Below are positions 9,027 to 18,122 of a stretch of DNA of 64,000 nt, in pieces. The position numbers were made by a program, and so were the translations under genes. This stretch comes from JAHJCW01 sp965369995. GTDB taxonomy: Bacteria; Fidelibacterota; Marinisomatia; Marinisomatales; JAHJCW01. Position 1 is the stretch's first letter. Each line of letters opens with the position of its first letter. The notes under the pieces are model-generated. The model was not told the origin of the DNA and searched no databases. It saw only the letters and a program-made list of their open reading frames with translations. The stretch covers positions 62,001 through 126,000 of the forward strand of contig CBDURO010000001.1 of NCBI GenBank assembly GCA_965369995.1, given 5' to 3'.

Positions 9027-9988
9027 AAAACGATATCGTAATCGTTGATAAATCCGGGATTCGTCTCGATAAATTCTTGGCGGACAATATTGACGAATTT
9101 TCCCGTTCCCAATTACAAAAATATATAAAAAACGGTAATATTACTGTAAATGGAGAGATTAAACCGGTAAAATATCGCTTAAACCTAGATGATAAGATTC
9201 ATATTAATATTTCTGATGAGATTTACGACAATGATTTTGTAGAACCTCAAGATATCCCGATTGATATTATTTTTGAAGATGATGATATTATTGTAATTAA
9301 TAAACAATCCGGTATGATAGTGCATCCCGGGACGAGTAATAAAGACGGAACACTGGCTAATGCTTTAGCATATTATTGTGCGCAATTATCTGATATCAAT
9401 GGACCGATACGTCCGGGTATCGTTCATCGATTAGATAAAGGTACTTCAGGAATTATTGTTGTTGCCAAAACAAATTATGCCCACATGAAATTAGCGGAAC
9501 AGTTTTCAAACAGACTTGTAAAAAAAGTATATTACGGTATTACTTGGGGAAATTGGAAAGAAGAAGAAGGATTGATAGATCAACCAATAGCAAGAAAACG
9601 GAATGATCCGACATCATTTATTGTTAATGTAACCGGTAAGGAAGCTCAAACTAATTATCAAGTCATAAAAGAATCGCAATATTTTAGTCATGTTAATTAC
9701 TTTCCGAAAACAGGACGTACTCATCAGATACGAGTTCATTCAGCATTTGTGGGAAACCCGATTATCGGAGATACAAAATATGGTGGAGGATTGTCTCGCA
9801 TTAAAGGGTACATACCTGAAATCTCAAAAAAAATGGAATTGTTATTTAAAATAGTGCAGCGCCATATTTTGCATGCACAAAAAATTTCCTTTATACATCC
9901 TCGTAATAAAAAGGAGATAAACTTTGAATCTGATTTGCCGGATGATATACAAAATATTATTAATACAATTGACACGTTAAATGTCTGA
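9023..9988 (+). CDS. rluD: RluD-family large-subunit rRNA pseudouridine synthase
   Basis: Isomerises uridines in 23S rRNA. The 321-aa protein has an N-terminal S4 RNA-binding domain (about 12-60) and a catalytic RluA/RluD domain. The signature HRLDKGTSG holds catalytic Asp138, and the conserved GRTHQIRVH follows later. It starts on TTG overlapping the lspA stop (TTGA), so the two genes are translationally coupled. RluD is preferred over RluA/RluC from length and the S4 domain, but the target uridines are not determined by sequence. Confidence 0.9.
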   Translation: MKNDIVIVDKSGIRLDKFLADNIDEFSRSQLQKYIKNGNITVNGEIKPVKYRLNLDDKIHINISDEIYDNDFVEPQDIPIDIIFEDDDIIVINKQSGMIVHPGTSNKDGTLANALAYYCAQLSDINGPIRPGIVHRLDKGTSGIIVVAKTNYAHMKLAEQFSNRLVKKVYYGITWGNWKEEEGLIDQPIARKRNDPTSFIVNVTGKEAQTNYQVIKESQYFSHVNYFPKTGRTHQIRVHSAFVGNPIIGDTKYGGGLSRIKGYIPEISKKMELLFKIVQRHILHAQKISFIHPRNKKEINFESDLPDDIQNIINTIDTLNV

Positions 9989-10895
9989 TAATTTTAAACA
10001 ATATATTGATGATTTCCTTTCCTATTTGGAAAAGGAAAGAGGATATTCTTCGCATACTTGTGTTTCATATATTCATGATTTACATAGATTTAATGACTTT
10101 CTAATAGAATATACAGGATCCTCTGATATTTTAGCAGAGAGCATAGATAAACAAGCGATCAGACATTTTTTAGGTAAGGAATTTGAAGAGGATTTCTCTT
10201 CTAAAACGGTTGGAAGAAGATTGGCATCAATTAAATCATTTTTTAAATATTTAGTAAAAGCAGAAGTTGTTAATAATAATCCTGCTCTATATGTCAAAAC
10301 TCCAAAAACTTCAAAACCCCTTCCAAACTTTATTGATGAAAAAATGATTGATGAACTTATGAACGCTCCTCCAAGAAATACTATTACAGGGCTTAGAGAT
10401 AGAGCTATACTGGAATTATTTTATAGTACCGGGATACGCTTAAGTGAACTGATTAATATTAATTTCAGAAATATAGATTTCAATAATAATCTTATAAGAG
10501 TTGTAGGGAAAGGGAATAAAGAAAGATTAATCCCCTTCGGTAATCGGGCAATGAAGGCAATTGAAAATTATCTTGAAAAAAGTGGCAGATCATTAAAAAC
10601 TACTGACATAGATATTCCTCTATTTGTAAATTCAAAAGGTGAACGCATATCACAAAGGACAGTTCAACGTAGTGTAAGTATGTATTTACGTTTAGTAACA
10701 GAAGGGGAACATCTTGGTCCTCATACCTTACGTCATTCATTTGCAACCCATTTATTAGATCGCGGAGCAGACTTACGAGCAGTTAAAGACTTATTAGGAC
10801 ACAGTAGTTTGTCATCAACACAGATCTATACCCATGTGCAACCGGAAAGGATGAAAAAAATATATAAAAAAGCGCATCCTCATGGAGATAATTAA
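9981..10895 (+). CDS. xerD: Tyrosine recombinase XerC/XerD
   Basis: Chromosome-dimer resolution recombinase acting at dif with FtsK. The 304-aa length is typical. An N-terminal SAM-like core-binding domain (about 5-95) is followed by the catalytic domain with Arg153 (TGIRLSE), Lys177 (VVGKGNK), His248 and Arg251 (HTLRHSF), His274 (LLGHSS) and Tyr283 (IYTHV). It overlaps rluD by 8 bases. XerC and XerD cannot be separated reliably by eye; the symbol is a best guess. No integrase-like context such as attachment sites or phage genes surrounds it, which favours the housekeeping role. Confidence 0.88.
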   Translation: MSDNFKQYIDDFLSYLEKERGYSSHTCVSYIHDLHRFNDFLIEYTGSSDILAESIDKQAIRHFLGKEFEEDFSSKTVGRRLASIKSFFKYLVKAEVVNNNPALYVKTPKTSKPLPNFIDEKMIDELMNAPPRNTITGLRDRAILELFYSTGIRLSELININFRNIDFNNNLIRVVGKGNKERLIPFGNRAMKAIENYLEKSGRSLKTTDIDIPLFVNSKGERISQRTVQRSVSMYLRLVTEGEHLGPHTLRHSFATHLLDRGADLRAVKDLLGHSSLSSTQIYTHVQPERMKKIYKKAHPHGDN

Positions 10896-10927
10896 ATCAA
10901 TAAAATCAAAAAAATAAGGAGTTTAAA

Positions 10928-11218
10928 TTGAACATTGAATTTACCTCGCGTCATTTTAAAGCACCTGATAATTTAAAAAACTACGCTATTAGTGAAGTTC
11001 AAAAAATCATTAAAGTTTACGATAGAGCTATACGATGTCAAATTTTATTATTCCATGAGAATGATCAATATACTACTGAATTAAATTTATCTATACCAAG
11101 CCATAAGCTAAATGTAAAAGAATCAACCGATAACATCACTAAATCAATTGACCTTGCTGTTGCAAAAATGATTACCCGAGTAAAAAAAATAAAGGGTAAA
11201 CAAAATAACCATCATTAA
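10928..11218 (+). CDS. hpf: Short ribosome hibernation-promoting factor (S30AE family)
   Basis: Binds the 30S subunit in slow growth and promotes inactive ribosomes. The 96-aa protein covers only the S30AE domain, beginning NIEFTSRHFKAPD and ending in a basic, His-rich tail, so it is the short HPF/YfiA type. It starts on TTG with AAGGAG 6 bases upstream. It lies 32 bases after the Xer gene and 13 bases before the nucleotidyltransferase. Confidence 0.88.
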   Translation: MNIEFTSRHFKAPDNLKNYAISEVQKIIKVYDRAIRCQILLFHENDQYTTELNLSIPSHKLNVKESTDNITKSIDLAVAKMITRVKKIKGKQNNHH

Positions 11219-11231
11219 AAATTAGAAAAAT

Positions 11232-12146
11232 TTGAAAGCAATCATTCCTGTAGCTGGGTATGGCACCCGATTAAAACCGCATACGGAGCGGTATCAAAAA
11301 ACTCTTTTACCATTAGCAGGTAAACCTGCTTTAGATTTTATACTGAAACCACTATTTGATTCAGGGATTGATGAGTTGGTATTTATAGTAGGTCATCTGA
11401 AAGAACAAGTAATTGATCATATGAAAAAATATGATGGTAAATTTTCATTTATCGAACAAAAAAAACGATTAGGTTTAGGACATGCAATCTTAACTGGTCT
11501 AAAAAATACTAACGAACCGGTTTTAGTGCAACTTGGCGATACAATTTTCGATTTAGATTATAACGAGTTTTGCTCTTCTACAGAAAATATTATTGGTGTT
11601 GATGAAGTTGATGATCCATCACGTTTTGGCATAGTGGAATTAAAAGATGGAAAAGTGGTTAATTTTTTTGAAAAACATCCGAATCCACCGAGTAATTTAG
11701 CTATTAGCGGATTATATTATTTCAATAATGAAGGAAAATTAAAATCGGCAATTGAAGAATTAATAAAACGCAACATTAAAACTAACAATGAATACCAAAT
11801 TACTGATGCTTTGCAGCTAATGGTTAAACAAGGTGAAAATTTCAGTGTATTCCCAACACCGAACTATTATGATGTAGGTGTCCCTGAAGCTATCTTGTAT
11901 TCCAATCGCAAATTGTTAAGTTCTAATCATCAGGATTTTCCATCATCAAAAATAATTGAACCGGTATTCATTGGTAATAATTGTGAAATTGATAATTCCA
12001 TAATTGGACCATATGTCACAATTATGAATAGTTGTAATATTTATAATTCTAAAATAGAGGATAGTATAATTTTAGAAGATTCAAATATTACTGATAGGCA
12101 AATTATCGGCAAGATTGCTGCTAAAGATGGTTTGGAAGCTTGTTAA
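11232..12146 (+). CDS. Sugar-phosphate nucleotidyltransferase with beta-helix tail
   Basis: Transfers a nucleotide to a sugar 1-phosphate. The start is TTG. The N-terminal Rossmann-like domain (1-230) opens with AIIPVAGYGTRLKPHT and a following Lys (QKTLLPLAGKP), the pyrophosphorylase signature, and has QLGDTIFD as metal-binding Asp region. The last 60 residues show hexapeptide-like left-handed beta-helix turns (FIGNNCEIDNSIIGPYVTI). Similar proteins include glucose-1-phosphate thymidylyl- or uridylyltransferases and mannose-1-phosphate enzymes; the sugar and base cannot be settled here. Confidence 0.85.
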   Translation: MKAIIPVAGYGTRLKPHTERYQKTLLPLAGKPALDFILKPLFDSGIDELVFIVGHLKEQVIDHMKKYDGKFSFIEQKKRLGLGHAILTGLKNTNEPVLVQLGDTIFDLDYNEFCSSTENIIGVDEVDDPSRFGIVELKDGKVVNFFEKHPNPPSNLAISGLYYFNNEGKLKSAIEELIKRNIKTNNEYQITDALQLMVKQGENFSVFPTPNYYDVGVPEAILYSNRKLLSSNHQDFPSSKIIEPVFIGNNCEIDNSIIGPYVTIMNSCNIYNSKIEDSIILEDSNITDRQIIGKIAAKDGLEAC

Positions 12147-12234
12147 TATTTTAAATATTAATTTTAATTATATGGTCTGATTTACCTTTTTTTGTAACTT
12201 AAAAGTTCGTTAACTTAATTATTATGGAGATTTT

Positions 12235-13410
12235 ATGAGTCGGTATTTATTTACATCTGAATCAGTTACGGAGGGTCACCCGGATAAGGTCTGTGATGCG
12301 ATTTCTGATGCAATATTGGATAATTTATTAGAACAGGACAACGAATCGCGCGTAGCCTGTGAAACGTTAGCAACCAAAGGTTTAGTGGTGGTAAGTGGCG
12401 AGGTGAATACGCATGGATTTGCCGAAGTCGAAAGAATTGTAAAGGATACATTACATGAAATCGGTTATACCGATATTGCATATGGAATGGATGACGAATC
12501 TGTTACAGTAACTTCAAGATTACATCAACAAAGTCCTGATATTGCACAAGGAGTTGATACCGACGGTGGGAAAGAGCAAGGAGCGGGTGACCAAGGATTA
12601 ATGTTTGGATTTGCCTGTAAAGAAACACCGGAGTTGATGCCATTACCAATTCAATTGGCACAGCGTTTGACAGAAAAATTGGCTAAAGAACGCAAGAATG
12701 GCAATATGTCTTGGTTAGGACCTGATGGCAAATCACAGGTGACCGTTGAGTATGAAGATGGAGTACCACAATCAGTAAAAAAAGCGGTTATAGCAACTCA
12801 GCATGATGATATGTCAGATAAATTTGATAATGAAGAAAAAGAACTTGAGTTTGTAAGAACTGAAGTAGTTAACAAAGTTATCAAACCGGTTTTGGATGCA
12901 AGTAATATTGATTATGATGAATCATTTATTGTCAACGGTACCGGACGTTTTGTTATGGGCGGACCGGAAGCTGATACCGGATTAACCGGACGGAAAATTA
13001 TTGTGGATACATATGGCGGTTATGCACCGCATGGTGGCGGTTCTTTTTCCGGTAAAGATCCCTCAAAGGTTGATAGATCCGCTACTTATATGGCACGTTA
13101 TATTGCTAAGAATATTGTTGCCGCTGATTTAGCAGATAAATGTGAATTGCAATTATCTTATAGTATCGGCATTGCTGAACCTATTTCGGTAAGTGTTAAA
13201 ACATTTGGTACCGGCAAAGTCAGTGATGAAAAATTGACTGAAATTATTAAAAAGGTATTTCCATTAAAACCAGCTGAAATTATTACTCATCTTGATCTTA
13301 AAAAACCGCGTTATCGTCAAACTGCTGCTTATGGTCATTTTGGTCGTGATAATAAACTATTTACGTGGGAAAATACCGACATGGTTGAAAAATTAAAGTC
13401 GTATTTATAA
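12235..13410 (+). CDS. metK: S-adenosylmethionine synthetase
   Basis: Makes S-adenosylmethionine from methionine and ATP. The 391-aa protein has the family landmarks SESVTEGHPDK (ATP-binding His), GAGDQGLMFGFA and GGGSFSGKDPSKVDRS. The ribosome site GGAG lies 6 bases before ATG. ahcY follows directly, so synthesis and clearance of the methyl-donor by-product are linked. The 88-base upstream gap contains no recognisable SAM riboswitch. Confidence 0.96.
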   Translation: MSRYLFTSESVTEGHPDKVCDAISDAILDNLLEQDNESRVACETLATKGLVVVSGEVNTHGFAEVERIVKDTLHEIGYTDIAYGMDDESVTVTSRLHQQSPDIAQGVDTDGGKEQGAGDQGLMFGFACKETPELMPLPIQLAQRLTEKLAKERKNGNMSWLGPDGKSQVTVEYEDGVPQSVKKAVIATQHDDMSDKFDNEEKELEFVRTEVVNKVIKPVLDASNIDYDESFIVNGTGRFVMGGPEADTGLTGRKIIVDTYGGYAPHGGGSFSGKDPSKVDRSATYMARYIAKNIVAADLADKCELQLSYSIGIAEPISVSVKTFGTGKVSDEKLTEIIKKVFPLKPAEIITHLDLKKPRYRQTAAYGHFGRDNKLFTWENTDMVEKLKSYL

Positions 13411-13497
13411 CCGGGAAAATTTTTGTCATCACAACTAATTACAGTAAATACAGTTGAAAATATTTCAAAAAATTTATCAGAGAGAGTAGGGAAAGAT

Positions 13498-14925
13498 ATG
13501 ACATCTATAGTTGAATATTTACCAAATAAAATTGCTGATATTTCATTAGCAGCAGCAGGGCGGAAAGGAATCGCTATTGCGGAAAAGGAAATGCCCGGAT
13601 TAATGGCAATTCGTGGAAAATATGGGAAAAATAAATCACTAAAAGGGTTTAGAATTACCGGCTCTTTGCACATGACAATTGAAACAGCGGTTTTGATCGA
13701 AACTTTAAAGGAATTGGGCGCAAATGTGCGGTGGGCAAGTTGTAATATTTTTTCTACTCAAGATCATGCTGCGGCAGCGATTGCTAAAACCGGAACACCT
13801 GTTTTTGCATGGAAAGGAGAAACCCTTAAGGAATATTGGTGGTGTACATTACAAGCTTTAACGTTTCCTGAAAATAAAGGACCGCAATTAATTGTTGATG
13901 ATGGGGGTGATGCAACACTGTTAATTCATAAAGGATTTGAATTAGAGGAAATTTATCAAAAAACTGGCTCACTTCCGGAAATTATAACTAAGGTTCGTGA
14001 AGAACAGGTTGTCGAAAAATTACTACGCGAAGTGCACAAAAAAGATCCGATGCATTGGCATAAAATTGCCAAGGATATCATCGGTGTTTCTGAAGAGACA
14101 ACAACCGGTGTGCATCGTTTACAGCAAATGGCGAAAGATAATAAATTATTGTTCGCTGCTTATAACGTAAACGATTCGGTAACAAAATCAAAATTCGATA
14201 ATATTTATGGTTGTCGTGAATCACTTGCGGATGGATTAAAACGCGCTATGGACGTTATGATAGCCGGTAAAACAGTATTAGTCTGCGGTTATGGCGATGT
14301 AGGGCGCGGTTGCGCGCAATCTATGCGGGGATATGGCGCTCGTGTATTAGTTACTGAAATTGACCCAATTTGCGCCTTGCAAGCGGCAATGGAAGGATTT
14401 GAAGTGGTTACTACCGAACAAGCTCTGCCGGAAGCTAATATTTATGTAACGGCAACCGGGAACCTCGGCGTGATAACAGTTGAGCATATGCGTAAAATGA
14501 AGGATCAATCCATTGTTTGTAACATTGGTCATTTTGATAATGAAATACAGGTCGATCCATTAAATGATGCCAAGGATATTGATCGTGAAACTATCAAACC
14601 GCAAGTTGATAGATATACTTTCCCTGGTGGACATCAAATATTCATGTTAGCAGAAGGACGTTTAGTTAACTTGGGTTGTGCAACAGGACATCCAAGCTTT
14701 GTGATGTCAAATTCATTCTCTAATCAAGTGTTAGCTCAAATCGCGCTTGCTAAGGACAAACCGGAAATTGATGTTTATATGTTACCGAAAATCCTTGATG
14801 AAGAAGTCGCTCGACTACATCTTGATAAATTAGGTGTTACGCTAACCGAGATGACTGATGAGCAGGCGGAATATATTGGAATTCCAAAAGGTGGACCATA
14901 TAAACCGGAACATTATCGGTATTAA
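13498..14925 (+). CDS. ahcY: S-adenosylhomocysteine hydrolase
   Basis: Hydrolyses S-adenosylhomocysteine to adenosine and homocysteine using bound NAD. I prefer ATG 13498 (475 aa), because an AGGGA ribosome site lies a few bases upstream and homologues start shortly before KIADISLAAAGRK; an in-frame TTG at 13423 would add 25 residues. The NAD-binding loop is GYGDVGRG (about base 14287), and the conserved C-terminus KPEHYRY completes the active site of the neighbouring subunit. Length indicates the bacterial form with an internal insert. Confidence 0.94.
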   Translation: MTSIVEYLPNKIADISLAAAGRKGIAIAEKEMPGLMAIRGKYGKNKSLKGFRITGSLHMTIETAVLIETLKELGANVRWASCNIFSTQDHAAAAIAKTGTPVFAWKGETLKEYWWCTLQALTFPENKGPQLIVDDGGDATLLIHKGFELEEIYQKTGSLPEIITKVREEQVVEKLLREVHKKDPMHWHKIAKDIIGVSEETTTGVHRLQQMAKDNKLLFAAYNVNDSVTKSKFDNIYGCRESLADGLKRAMDVMIAGKTVLVCGYGDVGRGCAQSMRGYGARVLVTEIDPICALQAAMEGFEVVTTEQALPEANIYVTATGNLGVITVEHMRKMKDQSIVCNIGHFDNEIQVDPLNDAKDIDRETIKPQVDRYTFPGGHQIFMLAEGRLVNLGCATGHPSFVMSNSFSNQVLAQIALAKDKPEIDVYMLPKILDEEVARLHLDKLGVTLTEMTDEQAEYIGIPKGGPYKPEHYRY

Positions 14926-14943
14926 AACAATATCTAATGAAAG

Positions 14944-14970
14944 AAAAAGCCATCGATTAGGTGGCTTTTT
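14944..14970. terminator. Bidirectional terminator between ahcY and the GMC oxidoreductase
   Basis: A perfect 9-bp stem AAAAAGCCA/TGGCTTTTT with a 9-base loop. The A and T tracts work in both directions. It ends ahcY transcription and touches the stop codon of the convergent GMC gene, whose operon also ends here. Confidence 0.88.
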
Positions 14971-16643
14971 TATAAACTATCCATTATCTTATCCGCAACA
15001 CGGAAGGAATTAGCATAAATTGTCCATGTATATGGTATACTACCTCCGGTTGGCATAAAACTTGCATCTGTAACATAAAGGTTTTCTACATTATGTGCAC
15101 GGCAGTTGGAGTTTAAAACTGATGTTTGTGGATCATCACCAAACCGGCATCCACCAGCTACTAAATTGGGAGGGGGAGAACTACTAATATTTGAGCTAAT
15201 GTTTTCAGCACCTATTTCTTTCAAAACTGATACGGCCTTATTTGCTAAATGTCTACCCACTTTTAGATCGTGCGGATGATTCCCAATTCGTATTCGTGCA
15301 ACAGGATTGCCCCACTTATCCTTAATTTTCGGATCAAGTGTTACAAAACAATGATCTGTTGGCAACCAATCATTAAATACTTCAAATCTTAAGTGTCTTC
15401 CTTCGGTAAAATATGATTTAATTTTATCTTTTAGTGGTTTTCCCCAAATTAAACCATCTTCACCCCATTTTTGTGAATTTGCTTTAGCAATTGGATTTGC
15501 ATGCCTAAATAAAAAATCTATTGTGCCCCCCTTGGAACGTTTACCAAATGATTTTTCATTGATAACATACCAATCTTGTAAAGAACGATTAACGAATAAA
15601 CCGCGAATATTAAGCTGAGCGATTTCCATGTCATTATAATTCTTATACAAAATATCTCCAGAACCCGATCCTCCTCCTGAATATATTAGATTATTTCCAA
15701 CTTGATTGTTATTATTTGCCAAACCGTTTTGATGTTTTGTCCCGGGAGACATAAGAAGTAATCGCGCCGATTCAGATGCCTGACATGCTACTACAAAAAT
15801 ACGAGCTGTAATTGAATTGCTTGCTCCAGATTTATTATAATATTTTGCTGAAGTTACTTTCCCTGTGCTATCACTAATAAGTTTATAGACCATAGCGTTT
15901 GGTATAATCTTACAATTATCCGTTTTTATTGCCTTATTAATTAAAGCGGCCATTGCGCCTCCTTTTGCTCCTGTGGAACAACCATAACTGCCACAATAAT
16001 TAGAATATGAACATGCAATTCGTCCTAAGGCATTTTGTGATAATATGGCTCTCGGGGTTGGAATTGAATGGAAACCAAGACTACCACATGCTTTGTCTAT
16101 TCGCTGTGCGATGGGATGTTCAGCTGTCTTGTAAAAAGGAAATTCATTAGTAGAGCGCGGTTCTAAGAATGGATGATCAACAACTTTCCCTGACACACCT
16201 ACAATTTGTTCTACTTTGGTATAATATGGTTCTAAATCGTCGTAAGAAATAGGCCAATCAACAATATTTGCTCCATCAATCGTACCAAATTCTGATAATA
16301 ATCTAAAATCTTCCGGTTTCAAGCGATGAAAATATCCGCTCATCAAATTGGAAGAGCCGCCAACCATATTACCATTCCAAAAATCTCGACCGGTATCATA
16401 GGTTGATTTCCCAACCCACTCATTATTATTTCTATCTTCAATTACATGACGTTCATCTTGTAGATTCGGTGTATACACACTCCGGCGGCAACAAGTAAGC
16501 TCATCTTTGCTGAAGTCCTCAGTTTTAAACCAAGGTCCCTTTTCGAGTACTACAACAGATTTGGCCGCTTTTGATAATTCATAAGCGATTGGTGCTCCGC
16601 CAGCTCCTGAACCAATTACACAAATATCATAATCGTAATTCAT
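14970..16643 (-). CDS. GMC-family FAD-dependent oxidoreductase
   Basis: Flavoprotein alcohol/sugar-type dehydrogenase of the glucose-methanol-choline family, 557 aa. The N-terminal dinucleotide fold ICVIGSGAGGAPIAYEL binds FAD; NMVGGSSNLMSGYFHRL matches the first GMC signature region. The C-terminal domain has GGCRFGDDP, NLYVTDASFMPTGGS and TIYANSFRVA, the family end motifs. There is no signal peptide; export would be by hitch-hiking on the Tat-signal partner encoded upstream, with which it overlaps by 4 bases (ATGA). No cytochrome c subunit lies nearby. The substrate is unknown. It ends an operon that begins with two EGKCG-type secreted proteins and DoxX. Confidence 0.87.
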   Translation of the reverse strand: MNYDYDICVIGSGAGGAPIAYELSKAAKSVVVLEKGPWFKTEDFSKDELTCCRRSVYTPNLQDERHVIEDRNNNEWVGKSTYDTGRDFWNGNMVGGSSNLMSGYFHRLKPEDFRLLSEFGTIDGANIVDWPISYDDLEPYYTKVEQIVGVSGKVVDHPFLEPRSTNEFPFYKTAEHPIAQRIDKACGSLGFHSIPTPRAILSQNALGRIACSYSNYCGSYGCSTGAKGGAMAALINKAIKTDNCKIIPNAMVYKLISDSTGKVTSAKYYNKSGASNSITARIFVVACQASESARLLLMSPGTKHQNGLANNNNQVGNNLIYSGGGSGSGDILYKNYNDMEIAQLNIRGLFVNRSLQDWYVINEKSFGKRSKGGTIDFLFRHANPIAKANSQKWGEDGLIWGKPLKDKIKSYFTEGRHLRFEVFNDWLPTDHCFVTLDPKIKDKWGNPVARIRIGNHPHDLKVGRHLANKAVSVLKEIGAENISSNISSSPPPNLVAGGCRFGDDPQTSVLNSNCRAHNVENLYVTDASFMPTGGSIPYTWTIYANSFRVADKIMDSL

Positions 16644-17227
16644 ACTTTGCCATACATATTATCAGAGGAAGGACGAGGTAACCCAGAAGCATGTTCTAAC
16701 CATTTCCAACCAATTTCATTTGGATTGCCACCATAAATTGGGTCGGACAATAATGCTTCAAATATATAGATAAGATTTAAAGAGAGCCATCGATAGCCCC
16801 AATTTGAATCTTCGATTACACGGAATATTTGTTCTTTTTCACCGGATGATAAATTAATAAATGATTTATTAAAAGTTGCTTGGCATTCTTCTTCAAGCCA
16901 ATCGACCCCGCTAATAAGTAAATTTTTATTATCTTCATCAATATCAGGATCGGTTAAAACGAAATGTAAATAATATAAAGCATTTACATCATCTGCACCC
17001 GGCGAATCACCTGATTTTGGAAAAAGATGTTCCTGTACTTCCTGTAATATTTTATCTTGAGATTTGTTAAAGGGGGGGGGCTTTCGAGAACTTTTGTAAT
17101 AATATGCTAATAAGCTGACAAAAGTAATGCTGCCTGCAAAAACACCAGTCGCTAATAAAAAGGATCGGCGATTAATTTTTATATTAATATACTTGTCTGT
17201 AACAGATTTTACGTCAGGATCTAACAT
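16640..17227 (-). CDS. Tat-signal small subunit, gluconate 2-dehydrogenase subunit 3-like
   Basis: The 195-aa protein has a twin-arginine-type signal (NRRSFLLATGVFAG, near residue 20) and then a helical domain like the small subunit of membrane gluconate dehydrogenases, which escorts the GMC subunit through the Tat system. Pairing with the downstream GMC gene supports this. The codons for KPPPF contain nine consecutive C on the coding strand (G-run at 17072-17080), a possible slippage site. The substrate is unknown, and only the genomic pairing and the signal are firm. Confidence 0.75.
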   Translation of the reverse strand: MLDPDVKSVTDKYINIKINRRSFLLATGVFAGSITFVSLLAYYYKSSRKPPPFNKSQDKILQEVQEHLFPKSGDSPGADDVNALYYLHFVLTDPDIDEDNKNLLISGVDWLEEECQATFNKSFINLSSGEKEQIFRVIEDSNWGYRWLSLNLIYIFEALLSDPIYGGNPNEIGWKWLEHASGLPRPSSDNMYGKV

Positions 17228-17269
17228 AATGAAACATCGTATATTACAATTAACCGCCGATAATAATTA

Positions 17270-17707
17270 CTATTTTTTATTACAGAATTTCGTAATTAAC
17301 GCATCGAGACTAATCTTGCCCGGACCAGTTATTATCAGGCTGAATAACATAAGTAAATAATATATTGGTATTTCGAAACCATTATTACCGGCTTCAAATC
17401 CATTTCCTAAATGAACAGTTGTTATAGCAACAACCATTACAACCATTAAAGGAATTGAAATTAATCTGGTTGCCAATCCAAGGAATATTAACACAAAGCC
17501 GGCTGTTTCGGTTCCTGTTGCCAAAAATGCGTTTAGCTTTGGTAAGGGCATTCCCATACTTGTGAACCATTCAACAATACTATCGAAATTCTTAAGTTTC
17601 ATTGTAGCAGGTCCGTAAAATCCGTAAGCCAGCACTATACGGAACAATAGTGGCGGCAAATCTTTTAACTTTTCTAAATAACTTATAATTTTATTAAATA
17701 TTTCCAT
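17270..17707 (-). CDS. DoxX-family membrane protein (HvfX-like by context)
   Basis: A 145-aa protein with four predicted membrane helices and the DoxX pattern (RIVLAYGFYGPATMKL, AFLATGTETAGFVLIFLGLATRLIS). I start it at ATG 17707, with AAGGA 7 bases upstream; an in-frame ATG at 17740 lies inside the terminator of the preceding gene and is unlikely. DoxX proteins are regular neighbours of HvfA-type copper-binding peptide genes. Here it directly follows a gene whose product ends in EGKCG repeats, which is the basis for the HvfX-like suggestion. Confidence 0.82.
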   Translation of the reverse strand: MEIFNKIISYLEKLKDLPPLLFRIVLAYGFYGPATMKLKNFDSIVEWFTSMGMPLPKLNAFLATGTETAGFVLIFLGLATRLISIPLMVVMVVAITTVHLGNGFEAGNNGFEIPIYYLLMLFSLIITGPGKISLDALITKFCNKK

Positions 17708-17723
17708 TTTAAAATCCTTTTGA

Positions 17724-17756
17724 ATAAAAAAGGCAGGCATTTTCTCACCCGCCTTT
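17724..17756 (-). terminator. Terminator after the EGKCG lipoprotein gene
   Basis: Read on the minus strand: AAAGGCGGG, a 10-base loop, CCTGCCTTT (one G-T wobble), then a six-T run. It lies between the EGKCG gene and doxX, so the downstream oxidoreductase genes would depend on readthrough. Confidence 0.8.
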
Positions 17757-17781
17757 AATAATTTAATTATTTGCTAAGCGT

Positions 17782-17982
17782 TTAACCGCATTTACCTTCA
17801 CCGCATTTACCTTCACCACATTTGGCTTCTTGGACAGCACTTTTTTCGACATCATCTTGTATAGTTGTTTTGGCGTTATCAGAGGTATTGCTGCAACCAG
17901 TTATTGATGACATACTAATTGTTAGACCGACTAGGGCTACCACAATTAACAATATTTTTAATATTTGATTAAAATGTTTCAT
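17782..17982 (-). CDS. EGKCG-repeat lipoprotein, HvfA-like RiPP metallophore candidate
   Basis: A 66-aa secreted peptide. The start at ATG 17982 is chosen because AGGAGA lies 6 bases upstream; an in-frame ATG at 18012 has none. An N-terminal hydrophobic helix ends in a lipobox (SITGC), so it should be a lipoprotein. A 20-residue acidic linker leads to the C-terminus AKCGEGKCGEGKCG, encoded by an exact 15-base tandem repeat. EGKCG repeats are the hallmark of HvfA-type precursors, whose Cys are converted to copper-binding oxazolone/thioamide groups by a DUF692 enzyme with HvfC. Neither partner is in this window, so modification is unproven; unmodified thiol metal binding is the alternative. It shares its signal sequence and promoter with the upstream EF-hand gene. 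Confidence 0.8.
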   Translation of the reverse strand: MKHFNQILKILLIVVALVGLTISMSSITGCSNTSDNAKTTIQDDVEKSAVQEAKCGEGKCGEGKCG

Positions 17983-18017
17983 TATTTTTCTCCTGTTATT
18001 TAATGTTTTCATTGGTA

Positions 18018-18062
18018 GGATATTATGATTTAATATGTCTAATTATTGTCGCATTGATGACA
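18018..18062 (-). promoter_or_regulatory. Promoter of the EGKCG gene with a 16-bp imperfect palindrome
   Basis: On the minus strand the palindrome TGTCATCAATGCGACA (18047-18062) is followed 21 bases later by a -10-like TAATAT (18020-18025). The palindrome ends 64 bases before the start codon. The same arrangement, base for base in spacing, precedes the EF-hand paralogue. Position just upstream of the -35 region suggests an activator or operator site. The regulator is not known. Confidence 0.6.
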
Positions 18063-18122
18063 TTACTGGTGTTATAAATCAATAATTTGATAAATAACCT
18101 GTTTAAAAAATATCTATAGTAT

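Noticed and set aside
9981..10895. Integrase of a mobile element
   Set aside because: All catalytic residues fit XerC/XerD and the gene is locked in a housekeeping operon with no attachment repeats nearby.
12147..12234. Possible SAM riboswitch before metK
   Set aside because: Only 88 bases, AT-rich, with no conserved stems or a terminator hairpin.
13423..13497. Upstream TTG start of ahcY
   Set aside because: It would add 25 residues not expected in the family, and the ATG at 13498 has a better ribosome site. It remains possible.
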